Shown: in pieces, positions 43,058 through 51,232 of the stretch
Layout of the letters: each line of letters starts with the position of its first letter
How positions within the stretch are numbered: position 1 is the stretch's first letter
Origin: Pseudanabaena frigida
GTDB lineage: Bacteria > Cyanobacteriota > Cyanobacteriia > Pseudanabaenales > Pseudanabaenaceae
Assembly (NCBI GenBank): GCA_003242085.1
Contig: QBML01000011.1
Location: 62,001-126,000, forward strand
Direction of reading: 5' to 3'
DNA length: 64,000 bases
Notes under the pieces: model-generated
The model's input: only the letters and a program-made list of their open reading frames with translations
Database searches by the model: none
Told to the model about the DNA's origin: nothing
Made by a program: the position numbers and the translations under genes

Positions 43058-43830
43058 AATCCATACCTCTCTCTAAATTCTTCCACAACTTTACGCATAT
43101 CAGCATCTAGATAGCTCAAGGCTTTGTCGGCGATATCTTTCGGTACGCCACCATAAAAAGCTTCAGCTATGCCACCTGTAATACAGGTCAGCGTATCACT
43201 ATCACCACCAAGGGAAATCCCATTACGAATTGCATCTTCAAAACTATTTGATTCGAGAAAAGCGATGATTGCTTCAGGAACAGTTTCTTGACAGGATTCG
43301 TTAAATACATAAACATGGCGAATCTCATCTACAGTTCTATCTAAGTCATAGCCAAAAGATTTCGCGATCGCTGCTTTTATTTGCTCTTTACTCTGACCTT
43401 TACGTGCCATATAAATCGCCACAGCTGTTGCTTGCGCTCCCTTAATTCCTTCAGGGTGATTATGGGTAACTTCTGCCGATAGCTTAGATTCTGCAACAAC
43501 CGATTTTAGGTCATCATAGGCAAAGCCAACAGCACTAACCCGCATTGCGGAACCATTACCCCAGCTATTGTACGGCTCCATACTTTCAGAATGAATCCAC
43601 TGAGTAAATCTTCCACCATAGCTTCCTTTGACCTGTGGATATTGACGCGCATATTGTTTGATATATTCTCCATAGCTACTATTTCTCATTAAGCAATCAG
43701 CGACTGCGACTGTTAATACTGTGTCGTCTGTATAATTGCATCCTTCACTAAAAAGAGGGAAGTCTTTCGAGCGATGGTTGTTAAACTCATAAATGGAACC
43801 AACGATATCGCCAACAATCGCACCTAACAT
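43051..43830 (-). CDS. ADP-ribosylglycohydrolase family protein (copy 1)
   Basis: This 259-residue paralogue has the same intact metal sites: GAIVGDIVGSIYE, YTDDTVLTVAVADCL and SLGGDSDTLTCITGGIAEAFYG. It differs from copy 2 mainly in the cap region around residues 65-90 (PQVKGSYGGRFTQWIHSE) and at the C-terminus. It starts 5 nt after the PP2C stop. The substrate (ADP-ribosyl-Arg, -Ser, a nucleotide or DNA) cannot be read from the sequence. Confidence 0.92.
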   Translation of the reverse strand: MLGAIVGDIVGSIYEFNNHRSKDFPLFSEGCNYTDDTVLTVAVADCLMRNSSYGEYIKQYARQYPQVKGSYGGRFTQWIHSESMEPYNSWGNGSAMRVSAVGFAYDDLKSVVAESKLSAEVTHNHPEGIKGAQATAVAIYMARKGQSKEQIKAAIAKSFGYDLDRTVDEIRHVYVFNESCQETVPEAIIAFLESNSFEDAIRNGISLGGDSDTLTCITGGIAEAFYGGVPKDIADKALSYLDADMRKVVEEFRERYGLC

Positions 43831-43835
43831 AATTA

Positions 43836-44663
43836 TTACCTCTTTTTTCTAATTGCTACTAAAGTTGTGTCGTCAGATAAAACACCCGATTGCTTAATTA
43901 GCTCTCTTTGATTCCAATCAGGTTTGACATCTTCTCGATTGAGCATTGCTAGCTTACGACGTATGGCATCGGGATTTTTGAAATAGCGATCTTCTTCCCA
44001 AAATTGATTGATGTTTTCAACTTTTACTAAATCATCAATTCCATCTGTAGCAATCAGAATTGATTCTAATTCTAACGTTGGTAGGCAATCGCGGATCGCA
44101 AAACTCACAAACTCAGGACGATACAAACCATAGGCTAAATAGGGAGGTGCGTTATCGGGATAGGTGGGAATTTGATTGAGTTTTCCATTCATAGCGATTG
44201 TTCCATCTCCCATTGAGAAAGTGACAGTTTCACTTGGTGTTATCAGCACACCCACGATTGTAAACAATAGATAATCATTGACAAATTCCATCGCAAATTC
44301 CAGATCTCCCTGTGCGATCGCTACAAAGCCTTTCAACTTCTGTAATAAGTTTGTTTGAACGATATTCCAGAAATCTTGATTGCCAATCGCTAGGTCTTGA
44401 TTAAGTAGATCGGCGATCGTCTCAATCACCATTCGCGCACCAAGTTTTGCTCCAACTTCGCTATGGTTACCGCTGCCACAGCCATCGCAGACTACTGCTG
44501 CCATAAATTGCGATCGTCTAACGACTCGAAAGGCATCCTGATTATTTTTGTTAGCAAGAACGTGATTGCGACCAATAATCGAACCACTGGCATAATTAAA
44601 CCGATCGTATAGATCGGAAATTTGCAGCGATCTCAAATTAGAAAGTTCATCTTGTTCTTGCAT
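43836..44663 (-). CDS. PP2C-family protein phosphatase
   Basis: The first gene of the divergent block encodes a 275-residue metal-dependent Ser/Thr phosphatase. Motifs: GSIIGRNHVLANKNNQDAFRV (N-terminal Asp), AAVVCDGCGSGNHSEVGAKLGA (DG metal site), LIATDGIDDLV and GVLSDDTTLVAIR (C-terminal DD). All metal Asp positions are present. It probably counteracts the kinase encoded three genes downstream. Two GTGT-N7-ACAC inverted repeats lie immediately before its start codon. Confidence 0.88.
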   Translation of the reverse strand: MQEQDELSNLRSLQISDLYDRFNYASGSIIGRNHVLANKNNQDAFRVVRRSQFMAAVVCDGCGSGNHSEVGAKLGARMVIETIADLLNQDLAIGNQDFWNIVQTNLLQKLKGFVAIAQGDLEFAMEFVNDYLLFTIVGVLITPSETVTFSMGDGTIAMNGKLNQIPTYPDNAPPYLAYGLYRPEFVSFAIRDCLPTLELESILIATDGIDDLVKVENINQFWEEDRYFKNPDAIRRKLAMLNREDVKPDWNQRELIKQSGVLSDDTTLVAIRKKR

Positions 44664-44668
44664 GACGA

Positions 44669-44716
44669 TATAGTGTATTAACTACACAAACTAATATAGT
44701 GTTATTTTTACACTAT
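44669..44716. promoter_or_regulatory. Tandem operator pair, candidate NrtR sites
   Basis: Two inverted repeats have the same geometry. TATAGTGT-attaact-ACAC is at 44669-44687 and TATAGTGT-tattttt-ACACTAT at 44695-44716, with centres 26 bp apart. They begin 6 bp upstream of the PP2C start and lie in the intergenic region shared with the nrtR-like gene. Binding by NrtR is an inference. Confidence 0.6.
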
Positions 44717-44738
44717 GTCAAGTACGATCAGAAAAAAT

Positions 44739-44786
44739 TTACGAATTACGAATTACGAGTTGATAATTCGTAATTCGTAATTTGCA
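44739..44786. repeat. AATTCGTAATTCGTAA hairpin repeat, copy 2
   Basis: TTACGAATTACGAgTT-gat-AATTCGTAATTCGTAA (44746-44780) equals the repeat at 24027 except one base. It lies 30 bp before the nrtR-like start codon. Confidence 0.7.
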
Positions 44787-44809
44787 ATTATCAATTACCC
44801 AATCTCCAA

Positions 44810-45499
44810 ATGCACACCTACGAATACCCCCGACCTGCGCTCACAGTTGACTGCATCGTATTTGGACTAGATGCTCAACAAGAACTAAAAGTTATGCTGA
44901 TTCAGCGAGATATTCCTCCATTTCAAGGTCAATGGGCGATTCCAGGCGGATTTGTACGAATTGATGAAACCCTTGAGGCGGCAGCTTTACGCGAACTTCG
45001 AGAGGAAACAGGAATTTATGACGTTTATTTAGAGCAACTATATACATTTGGTGATTTGGCTCGCGATCCCCGCGATCGCACTGTCACTGTTGCCTACTAT
45101 GCCTTAATTAACCTAGTTGAGCAAAAAATCAAAGCCTCAACCGATGCGCGAGATGCTAGCTGGTTTCCGCTATCAAAGATCCCGAAATTAGCCTTCGATC
45201 ATGACAAGATTTTAAAAACTGCGATCGCCAGATTGCGCGGAAAAATCCGTTATGAGCCAATTGGTTTTGAGCTATTAGCGACCAAATTTACACTTTCACA
45301 ACTGCAAAAGCTCTACGAAACCGTATTAGACCATCCGCTTGATAAACGTAATTTCCGCAAAAAAATATTAAGTATGGAATTATTGATCGATTCGGGAGAA
45401 GTCGAGCAAGGTGTATCACATCGAGCTGCCAAACTTTATCAGTTTGATGAGTCCAAATACTTACAACTAAAACAAAATGGGTTTAATTTTGAAATCTAA
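44810..45499 (+). CDS. nrtR: NrtR-type Nudix transcription regulator of NAD metabolism
   Basis: The 229-residue protein has an N-terminal Nudix domain (about 8-150) and a C-terminal winged helix (about 160-225: [28 protein letters not shown]), the NrtR architecture. The Nudix box [20 protein letters not shown] followed by ETGI is fully intact (G-x5-E-x7-RELxEExGI), so ADP-ribose hydrolysis is possible besides binding. NrtR repressors lose DNA when they bind ADP-ribose and control NAD synthesis or salvage genes. It is divergent from the PP2C-ARH block with paired inverted repeats between. Other members act as plain Nudix hydrolases. Confidence 0.85.
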   Translation: MHTYEYPRPALTVDCIVFGLDAQQELKVMLIQRDIPPFQGQWAIPGGFVRIDETLEAAALRELREETGIYDVYLEQLYTFGDLARDPRDRTVTVAYYALINLVEQKIKASTDARDASWFPLSKIPKLAFDHDKILKTAIARLRGKIRYEPIGFELLATKFTLSQLQKLYETVLDHPLDKRNFRKKILSMELLIDSGEVEQGVSHRAAKLYQFDESKYLQLKQNGFNFEI

Positions 45500-45624
45500 A
45501 CCTGCAATTCACAAGTATTGCCGAGCAACACATAATATTTGCAGACAACCAAGAAGATTTTGTTGAAAGTGCTGTAAAGTAACACTTTCAATAAAAGTGC
45601 TCACTCTTATTTCAGTGCAAATAG

Positions 45625-45659
45625 CTGCATACGATCGCTAATTTAGCGATCGTATGCAG
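45625..45659. terminator. Hairpin downstream of nrtR
   Basis: CTGCATACGATCGCT-aattt-AGCGATCGTATGCAG is a perfect 15-bp stem containing two HIP1-like cores. It is about 125 nt after nrtR and 67 nt before the next gene; no clear T-run follows, so a terminator role is tentative. Confidence 0.45.
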
Positions 45660-45725
45660 AGTATTACCGTTACGATGTATAGATGGTATTTATCTGCTTA
45701 CTAGCCCACCTCTAAGACAAACTCT

Positions 45726-46436
45726 ATGTATAAAAGGGAATTTAAGCTTCCAAGTCAATATATAAACAATTTCTACGATGGTTCAATTTACGATCTTGTT
45801 TTTCTCGACTTAGAATGGTGTCGCGATTTTCATAAAGATGGATTAGTACAAAAAATTTTTGGATACACACTTACGCGCATTTTAGAAGATAGTAATGAAC
45901 AGTACATAAAAATTCAATTTATCGAATCAAGTACGCAAGAGAAGAAAATAATTCAAGACATATTAAATGATTTGCAAAGCTTACAAGGTAAATATTTCGT
46001 TGGTTATGGTCTATCAACGAGCGATATGTTCTGCTTACGTCAAAGAATAGATGCTTTAGATTTTATTCCTAAAGTCGAAAGTATTAGAATTCTTGATTTA
46101 CAGAGAACAAGTCAGCGCACTGATTTAAATCAAGGCTTAAATAATCTATTTGCATATTTAGGGATTCCTATCTATAAAAGAATTAAGGGATACTACGTGT
46201 TTCGGAACGGTATTAAGGTATTAAGAAAAGAAAAAGGTTATGAAACGATTCTTAATGAGATTTATGAATATTGTTTAGAAGATGCTGAAAACTATTTTCA
46301 TATAATTAGTAATTGGCAGACTCAATTCCCTTTAGTCGATCGCAATAAACACCAAACAATTAATCTAAAAATCGATCCGCGATCGGAGCAAAGGATCAAG
46401 TCTAGACAAGGTGGTGCATTGCAAAGACCTTCTTAG
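45726..46436 (+). CDS. Probable DEDDy-type 3'-5' exonuclease-fold protein
   Basis: A 236-residue protein. Three spaced motifs fit the RNase H-like DEDDy exonuclease pattern: DLVFLDLEW (DxE, about 23-31), YGLSTSDMFCLRQRID (third Asp, about 94-110), and YEYCLEDAENYF with Y-x3-D (about 178-190). Sequence otherwise matches nothing I recognise, and the gene is A+T-rich. It carries no other domain. A nuclease role is inferred from motif order only. It is followed by three tandem hairpins. Confidence 0.6.
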   Translation: MYKREFKLPSQYINNFYDGSIYDLVFLDLEWCRDFHKDGLVQKIFGYTLTRILEDSNEQYIKIQFIESSTQEKKIIQDILNDLQSLQGKYFVGYGLSTSDMFCLRQRIDALDFIPKVESIRILDLQRTSQRTDLNQGLNNLFAYLGIPIYKRIKGYYVFRNGIKVLRKEKGYETILNEIYEYCLEDAENYFHIISNWQTQFPLVDRNKHQTINLKIDPRSEQRIKSRQGGALQRPS

Positions 46437-46452
46437 GGAAAAACAAGTATAA

Positions 46453-46617
46453 CGAGTTTCATTTTGCCGTAGGCAAAATGAAACTCAAAACCCTTACTCT
46501 GATTGTTTTTTGTTTTGCAAATGAGTACACACTCATTTGCAAAACGCTATAACTCTAATAGGACTTAATAAGGAAGAGATTTTTGATGGCGCGGCTTCGC
46601 CGCGCCATCAAAAATCT
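46453..46617. repeat. Three consecutive perfect hairpins
   Basis: In order: GAGTTTCATTTTGCC-gta-GGCAAAATGAAACTC (46453-46485); TTTTGCAAATGAGT-acac-ACTCATTTGCAAAA (46512-46543); AGATTTTTGATGGCGCGGC-ttc-GCCGCGCCATCAAAAATCT (46577-46617). The third shares its sequence with the hairpin at 53264. Together they separate the exonuclease-like gene from the convergent Nit1C cluster. Confidence 0.7.
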
Positions 46618-46630
46618 AAATTGAAGAACC

Positions 46631-47608
46631 CTAATTGGCAGAAAACCCCGTTAAAGCTTCCCGAGCAAAATCCCAAAATAGAACTGACTCTGACTGAAAT
46701 TCTCTACCTGATGCGTACCCCTGTAAAATTATTTGTTGATTGTCTTGAACTTCTCCAACTACTGCACATGCTAAACTTTGAGCCTGAAATAGGCTCTGTA
46801 CTGCTTCCACCTTGTCAGGACGAACGCTCAATAGGAATCCATAACTAGGAAAAGAAATCAGCCATCGCTCTAGATCGATATTCTCAGGACAAGGAATATT
46901 ATCTAAATTCAAAATTGCACCACAGTTAGAAGTCTCCATGAACATCAATAATGTACCGATAATCCCACCCATACTGATATCTTTAGCAGCATCACATAGT
47001 TCTGATTTTGCTAGGTAAGGCAAAATTGATAAATTCTCTCGTAGTTGAATCGGATTGGCAGTAGTAGCAGCATTCCAAAATGGATAATCGGGATGAAATT
47101 TACCACGCATATCGATCGCTACTAGTAACAGATCATTGGGCTGAGCATTGAAACTGGTGAGCAAATTTTGAGCGCGTCCAAGGATGGCTACAGATAGAGC
47201 ATTATAGATACTACGACAGTTTGTATGACCGCCCACAATTGGAACTTGATACGCGATCGCGGCGGCTTTCATACCTGCTAAAAGTTCTTGAATTGAGTCT
47301 GGAGAGCGACTCCAGAGCGTATCGACGATCGCGATCGGATAGCCACCCATCGAATAAATATCACTGACATTGACCATTACCGAACACCAACCCGCAAACC
47401 AAGGATCGGTTTCAATTAGTTGCGGTAGCATTCCTTCGGCAGCTAGTAACAAGTAACCATCGCGATCGGGAATCGCTGCACAGTCATCACCTAAGAGAAT
47501 ATTATCCGTATTCCATCGATCGCCTAGTCCTCTTGCCGCAATCTGGATATCCTGCTTATGCAAGATGCCCATAGATTGCCTGAGTTTAGCTGCAAGGTCA
47601 GCGAGCAT
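46631..47608 (-). CDS. AIR-synthase-related protein of the Nit1C cluster (Sll0787-like)
   Basis: A 325-residue PurM/ThiL-fold protein. The ATP/Mg region is LLGDDCAAIPDRDGYLLLAAEG and the core VNVSDIYSMGGYPIAIVDTL, then VGGHTNCRS and the late AAKDISMGGIIGTL. This family occurs with Nit1C genes, as sll0787 in Synechocystis. Its reaction is unknown. It starts directly after the GNAT gene (TAAATG), so the two are translationally coupled, and it is the last gene of the cluster. Confidence 0.85.
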   Translation of the reverse strand: MLADLAAKLRQSMGILHKQDIQIAARGLGDRWNTDNILLGDDCAAIPDRDGYLLLAAEGMLPQLIETDPWFAGWCSVMVNVSDIYSMGGYPIAIVDTLWSRSPDSIQELLAGMKAAAIAYQVPIVGGHTNCRSIYNALSVAILGRAQNLLTSFNAQPNDLLLVAIDMRGKFHPDYPFWNAATTANPIQLRENLSILPYLAKSELCDAAKDISMGGIIGTLLMFMETSNCGAILNLDNIPCPENIDLERWLISFPSYGFLLSVRPDKVEAVQSLFQAQSLACAVVGEVQDNQQIILQGYASGREFQSESVLFWDFAREALTGFSAN

Positions 47609-48118
47609 TTAGGAAGCCTCGCAGATTTGTGGTAAGAATGTGGGACGAACTTCATCGCTGGGGGGATAAAAATTGAGATCGGCTTCCATAAAATGATGTG
47701 GACGATCGCAGATGGTCATTTCTTTCAGAGATGCCCAATGTAGGCGTTGGAAAAACCGCACATTTTGGATTTGGACTGTGGCTAAGAAGCGATCGCATCC
47801 CCATGTATTCGCAGTAGTGACAGCTTTATAAATCAAGCCCTTCCCAATCTGCCAACCCCGTCGATAGTCTTTATGGGTTCCTAATCTACCGCCGTACCAG
47901 ATTCCTTTCTCGGTTTCGTAAATTCTGACCACGCCTACGACTCGATCGGTCTCTGTCTCGATCGCCACAATCGGATAGGCGATCACATCAATATCATCGA
48001 CATCATTCTCTTCAAATACATACTGCTCCTCTACAAAAATTGCTTTTCGTAAATCAAAGTATGCATCGATTTCCTGACGAGTGGAGGCTAGTTTGAAAAT
48101 GTAAGAAGGAGTAGTCAT
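47609..48118 (-). CDS. MSMEG_0567/Sll0786-family GNAT acetyltransferase
   Basis: The track start is too early; ATG at 48118 gives MTTPSYIFKLASTRQEIDAY (169 aa). GNAT features are VDDIDVIAYPIVAIETETDRVVGVVRIYE, GRLGTHKDYRRGWQIGKGLIYKAV (acetyl-CoA loop) and NVRFFQRLHWASL. This family is a fixed member of the Nit1C cluster. The substrate is unknown. The stop codon touches the next gene. Confidence 0.85.
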   Translation of the reverse strand: MTTPSYIFKLASTRQEIDAYFDLRKAIFVEEQYVFEENDVDDIDVIAYPIVAIETETDRVVGVVRIYETEKGIWYGGRLGTHKDYRRGWQIGKGLIYKAVTTANTWGCDRFLATVQIQNVRFFQRLHWASLKEMTICDRPHHFMEADLNFYPPSDEVRPTFLPQICEAS

Positions 48119-48211
48119 TATGATTATTTCTATTTTGCAAATTTTCTTGTTCCCTTCTACCGATAGGCTAACGTGTACACACAAATTATCAGCTATATCG
48201 TTACTTGCTAA

Positions 48212-48296
48212 AGATCCCCCTCAATCCCCCTTAAAAAGGGGGAAGAATATAATTCTCCCTCCTTTTTAAGGGGGGCTGGGGGGATCTACACTCTAA
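48212..48296. mobile_element. MITE-like repeat with AGATCCCCC termini
   Basis: The 85-bp element starts AGATCCCCCTCAATCCCCC and ends GGGGCTGGGGGGATCT, an imperfect terminal inverted repeat with an inner TTAAAAAGGG / CCTTTTTAAG pairing. Such AGATCCCCC repeats are common in cyanobacterial genomes. It sits inside the Nit1C cluster between the radical SAM and GNAT genes. Confidence 0.7.
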
Positions 48297-48358
48297 AACG
48301 TAGACAGAAATTGCATATACACAGCATCTACCGATAGGAGAGGTGATATGGGATAGTG

Positions 48359-49444
48359 TTATTCAAAGAGAGAAAGCGCTGAACATGCTCCACACTTTGC
48401 ACATCCAGCTTTAATATCTGCTGAGGACATATGCGATCGCTTCAGCAAAGCTCCTACTTGCTCATAAACAGCAAACATAAACTCAGTTGTTGGTGCGGGA
48501 TGATTGGCGAGAGGCGTACCGCTAATTGGCACAAAGGGAACGACAAAAGGATAGACTCCGATTTTGATTAGGCGATCGCAAGTTTCGACCAATGTTTCTA
48601 AACTATCGCCTAGACCAGCTAATAGATATGTACTGACCTGCCCCCAGCCAAATACTTTCACGGCTGCTGCGAACGCCTCGAAATAATATTCAAGCGGAAC
48701 ACTAGCTTTGCCAGCCATGATTTTGGCACGAACTTGGGGATCGGCGGCTTCGAGATGCATTCCTAAAGTATCAACACCAGCATTTTTCATGCGCTCGAAC
48801 CAGATAAAATCATCGGGCGGTTCGCATTGGGCTTGGATTGGAATATCTACTTTCGCTTTGATCGCCTTAGCGCATTCTGTTAAATACGCAGCACCGCGAT
48901 CGCTAGTATTTGGCGTTCCTGTCGTCATCACCATATTTTTTACGCCATCAAGACTTACTGCTGCCTCAACGACTTCGGCAAGTTGAGCAGGAGTTTTGCG
49001 AGCGATCGTTCGACCCGCTTCTAGAGATTGTCCGATCGCACAAAATTGACAAGAAGTGTCGGTATTGTTATAGCGCATACAGGTTTGTAAAACCGTTGTC
49101 GCGAGGACATCATGGCTGTGCAATAGAGCGATTTTCCAATAGGGGATGCCATCGCTAGTGGTGAGTTCGTAAAACTGAGGAGATTTAGGAAAAGAAATTG
49201 GCGCGATCGCTTGTTCTTCTAATTCCAAAATCATCTCTTCCATACCCTGATTCATATTTACAGAATAGGGAGACTGCGCTGCCGAACTATTGAAAACTGG
49301 AACCATTACCGTCGTTCCATCTATGGCGATCGCCTTGTGATCGGAGGGACCAGCACCGCCTTTACGGGCGTTTGCACCAATTTGGCGATCGACTAGTTGC
49401 AAACCCTTAGTCTGTAATTCGGTAATTAATTGCTGTTTATTCAT
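48359..49444 (-). CDS. MSMEG_0568/Sll0785-family radical SAM protein
   Basis: A 361-residue radical SAM enzyme of the Nit1C cluster, ATG at 49444 (MNKQQLITELQ) preferred to 49462. The cluster-binding cysteines are in TCMRYNNTDTSCQFCAIGQ, a C-x8-C-x2-C spacing that is unusual for the superfamily but normal for this family. A further set CAKCGAC near the C-terminus may bind a second cluster. The reaction is not known. It lies 62 nt after the nitrilase stop. Confidence 0.88.
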   Translation of the reverse strand: MNKQQLITELQTKGLQLVDRQIGANARKGGAGPSDHKAIAIDGTTVMVPVFNSSAAQSPYSVNMNQGMEEMILELEEQAIAPISFPKSPQFYELTTSDGIPYWKIALLHSHDVLATTVLQTCMRYNNTDTSCQFCAIGQSLEAGRTIARKTPAQLAEVVEAAVSLDGVKNMVMTTGTPNTSDRGAAYLTECAKAIKAKVDIPIQAQCEPPDDFIWFERMKNAGVDTLGMHLEAADPQVRAKIMAGKASVPLEYYFEAFAAAVKVFGWGQVSTYLLAGLGDSLETLVETCDRLIKIGVYPFVVPFVPISGTPLANHPAPTTEFMFAVYEQVGALLKRSHMSSADIKAGCAKCGACSALSLFE

Positions 49445-49485
49445 TAAGGATGATGCTCCCATCGAGACTTTTGATCGGGTGCAGA

Positions 49486-49505
49486 CAAGGGGCTTAAGCC
49501 CCTTG
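49486..49505. repeat. 20-bp palindrome, second copy
   Basis: CAAGGGGCTTAAGCCCCTTG is identical to 36429-36448. It lies at the 3' end of the nitrilase gene, before the radical SAM gene. Confidence 0.55.
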
Positions 49506-49506
49506 T

Positions 49507-50508
49507 TTATGGCTGAGAATCTGCGTAATCTTTTAATCTGTATTCAAACAGAGGCGCAATCATTTCCTTATCTCCATTTTTTATCTGAAATCCTGAAAAT
49601 GGCTCAGCATTCAGATGTGCTTGCAATAGATCGGGACGGGCATAATGTCCAACGGAATCCATCATCCGCTTGCGCTTGGTAATCAGTGAGAAATCTAAAT
49701 CAGCGATTGCCATACCTTCACCATCAGTGATCGGCGGACATAGATGATTTCCTTCTGGCCCAATAATTGCTGTGTTGCAGCCACCACTCAACGCCTTTTG
49801 CAGCTTCTCATCACTAGTGATTTGACTCACCTGTTCTGCTGACAGCCAACCTGTGGAGTTGATCACAAAGCAGCCAGACTCCAGCGCATGATGTCGAATT
49901 GTGACTTCAATTTGGTCAGCGAAAATCTGACCGACTAGAGAACCAGGAAATTGAGCGCAATGGATTTGTTCGTGTTGTGACATCAACGCAAATCTAGCGA
50001 GAGGATTGTAATGTTCCCAACAAGCAAGAGCGCCAACCTTCCCAACCGCAGTATCTACTACCTTCAAACCAGCACCGTCACCCTGTCCCCAGACCATACG
50101 CTCGTGGTAAGTGGGGGTGATTTTGCGACGCTTTAGCAATAGCGAACCATCAGCGTCGAAAATCAATTGCGTATTATAGAGAGAACCACCGTCCCGCTCA
50201 TTTACACCTAATATCACAACGATGCTGTGCGATCGCGCTGCTTGGCTGACAGCTTCAGTAACAGGGCTAGGAACAACAACAGCTTCTTCATAAAGTCGCA
50301 TGTGTTCTTTTCCCATTAGTACTGGTGGCTGCACGAAGGAAAAGTAGGGATAGTAAGGAACGAAAGTCTCAGGAAAGACAACGATCTGAGCGCCTTCTTT
50401 TGCAGCTTTCGCGATCGCTTGCAATACTTTCTCGGTCGTACCATCGCGGCTGAACAAAACAGGACTAATTTGGATAGCAGCCGCTCTAACTTTGCGTGAG
50501 TAATCCAC
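49507..50508 (-). CDS. nit1: Nit1C-type nitrilase
   Basis: A 333-residue nitrilase with the triad Glu in [14 protein letters not shown] (about 48), Lys in [15 protein letters not shown] (about 130) and Cys in [15 protein letters not shown] (about 164). WEHYNPL and [14 protein letters not shown] are features of true nitrilases, unlike the Nit1-like amidase at 14.8 kb. Homologues in Nit1C clusters (Synechocystis sll0784) hydrolyse nitriles and the cluster has been tied to cyanide assimilation in other bacteria. It follows the Sll0783-like gene by 14 nt. Confidence 0.92.
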   Translation of the reverse strand: MDYSRKVRAAAIQISPVLFSRDGTTEKVLQAIAKAAKEGAQIVVFPETFVPYYPYFSFVQPPVLMGKEHMRLYEEAVVVPSPVTEAVSQAARSHSIVVILGVNERDGGSLYNTQLIFDADGSLLLKRRKITPTYHERMVWGQGDGAGLKVVDTAVGKVGALACWEHYNPLARFALMSQHEQIHCAQFPGSLVGQIFADQIEVTIRHHALESGCFVINSTGWLSAEQVSQITSDEKLQKALSGGCNTAIIGPEGNHLCPPITDGEGMAIADLDFSLITKRKRMMDSVGHYARPDLLQAHLNAEPFSGFQIKNGDKEMIAPLFEYRLKDYADSQP

Positions 50509-50522
50509 GATTTATTAAGTTC

Positions 50523-51005
50523 CTAAAGAGTCCAAGTATCTAAAATAAAGGCGTTATCCTTACGGTGCAAAAGAATGATATCTAAAACATCAAGAGGACT
50601 GATGGGACGAATACCGGGAATGAGGGAAGGTTCGCCATGTCCATAAAGAGCTTGTAGCGCAAAGCGACAGGCATATACTTTGCCACCTTCAGACATAAAC
50701 TTCGAGATTTGATCGTTAAAATTTTGATGACCGGGGAAAGCAGCATCACCTAATTTAGGAAAGCCACGCTGTACGCCTAGAGTCACACCAGGACCATAGA
50801 GCAAAATCGAAGTCTCAAAACCTTTCCGAAGTAAGCGGGTGGCTTGCAAGAGGTTTACAAAACCGATTGAACCTTCAAAAGCGACAGTATGGAATGTGAC
50901 AAGGGCTTTCTCCCCTGGTTCGGCTTTGACATCCTCAAATACTTTCTCTTCATAATTGACAAAGAAATCGCCAGTCTGATGAGCGGGAGTAGTTACTTCA
51001 GGCAT
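50523..51005 (-). CDS. MSMEG_0572/Sll0783-family nitrogen-starvation protein
   Basis: A 160-residue protein of the Nit1C family named after Sll0783, a Synechocystis protein induced in nitrogen starvation and needed for normal polyhydroxybutyrate build-up. [42 protein letters not shown] has a DsrE-like look. The molecular function is unknown. It is the first gene after an NtcA-type promoter at 51094-51136, so it leads the transcript sll0783-nit1-SAM-GNAT-AIRS. Confidence 0.88.
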   Translation of the reverse strand: MPEVTTPAHQTGDFFVNYEEKVFEDVKAEPGEKALVTFHTVAFEGSIGFVNLLQATRLLRKGFETSILLYGPGVTLGVQRGFPKLGDAAFPGHQNFNDQISKFMSEGGKVYACRFALQALYGHGEPSLIPGIRPISPLDVLDIILLHRKDNAFILDTWTL

Positions 51006-51093
51006 TATTTTTCCTCAAAAAGCTGAATGGAATTGTACTGTCGATAAATCTCTGTGAGCTAAAGGCTAATAGCTTTAAGCTGAACTTAAAGCC

Positions 51094-51136
51094 AGATTAC
51101 GTGCTAGACAAGCTTCTATTTTGTATCTCTGGTTAC
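51094..51136 (-). promoter_or_regulatory. NtcA-activated promoter of the Nit1C operon
   Basis: On the minus strand GTA-accagaga-TAC (51123-51136) is a perfect NtcA box, followed after 23 nt by TAATCT (51094-51099), a TAN3T -10 element. The canonical NtcA class II layout is GTAN8TAC-N22-23-TAN3T. It lies about 90 nt upstream of the Sll0783-like start. Confidence 0.85.
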
Positions 51137-51232
51137 GAAAAAGAGAACTCTATCTTTATCAATAGGAATGCGATCGTCAGCTTTCAAAAAACTATCAAAT
51201 TGCGATCGCCCACCTATCTAAATCAATAGGTG

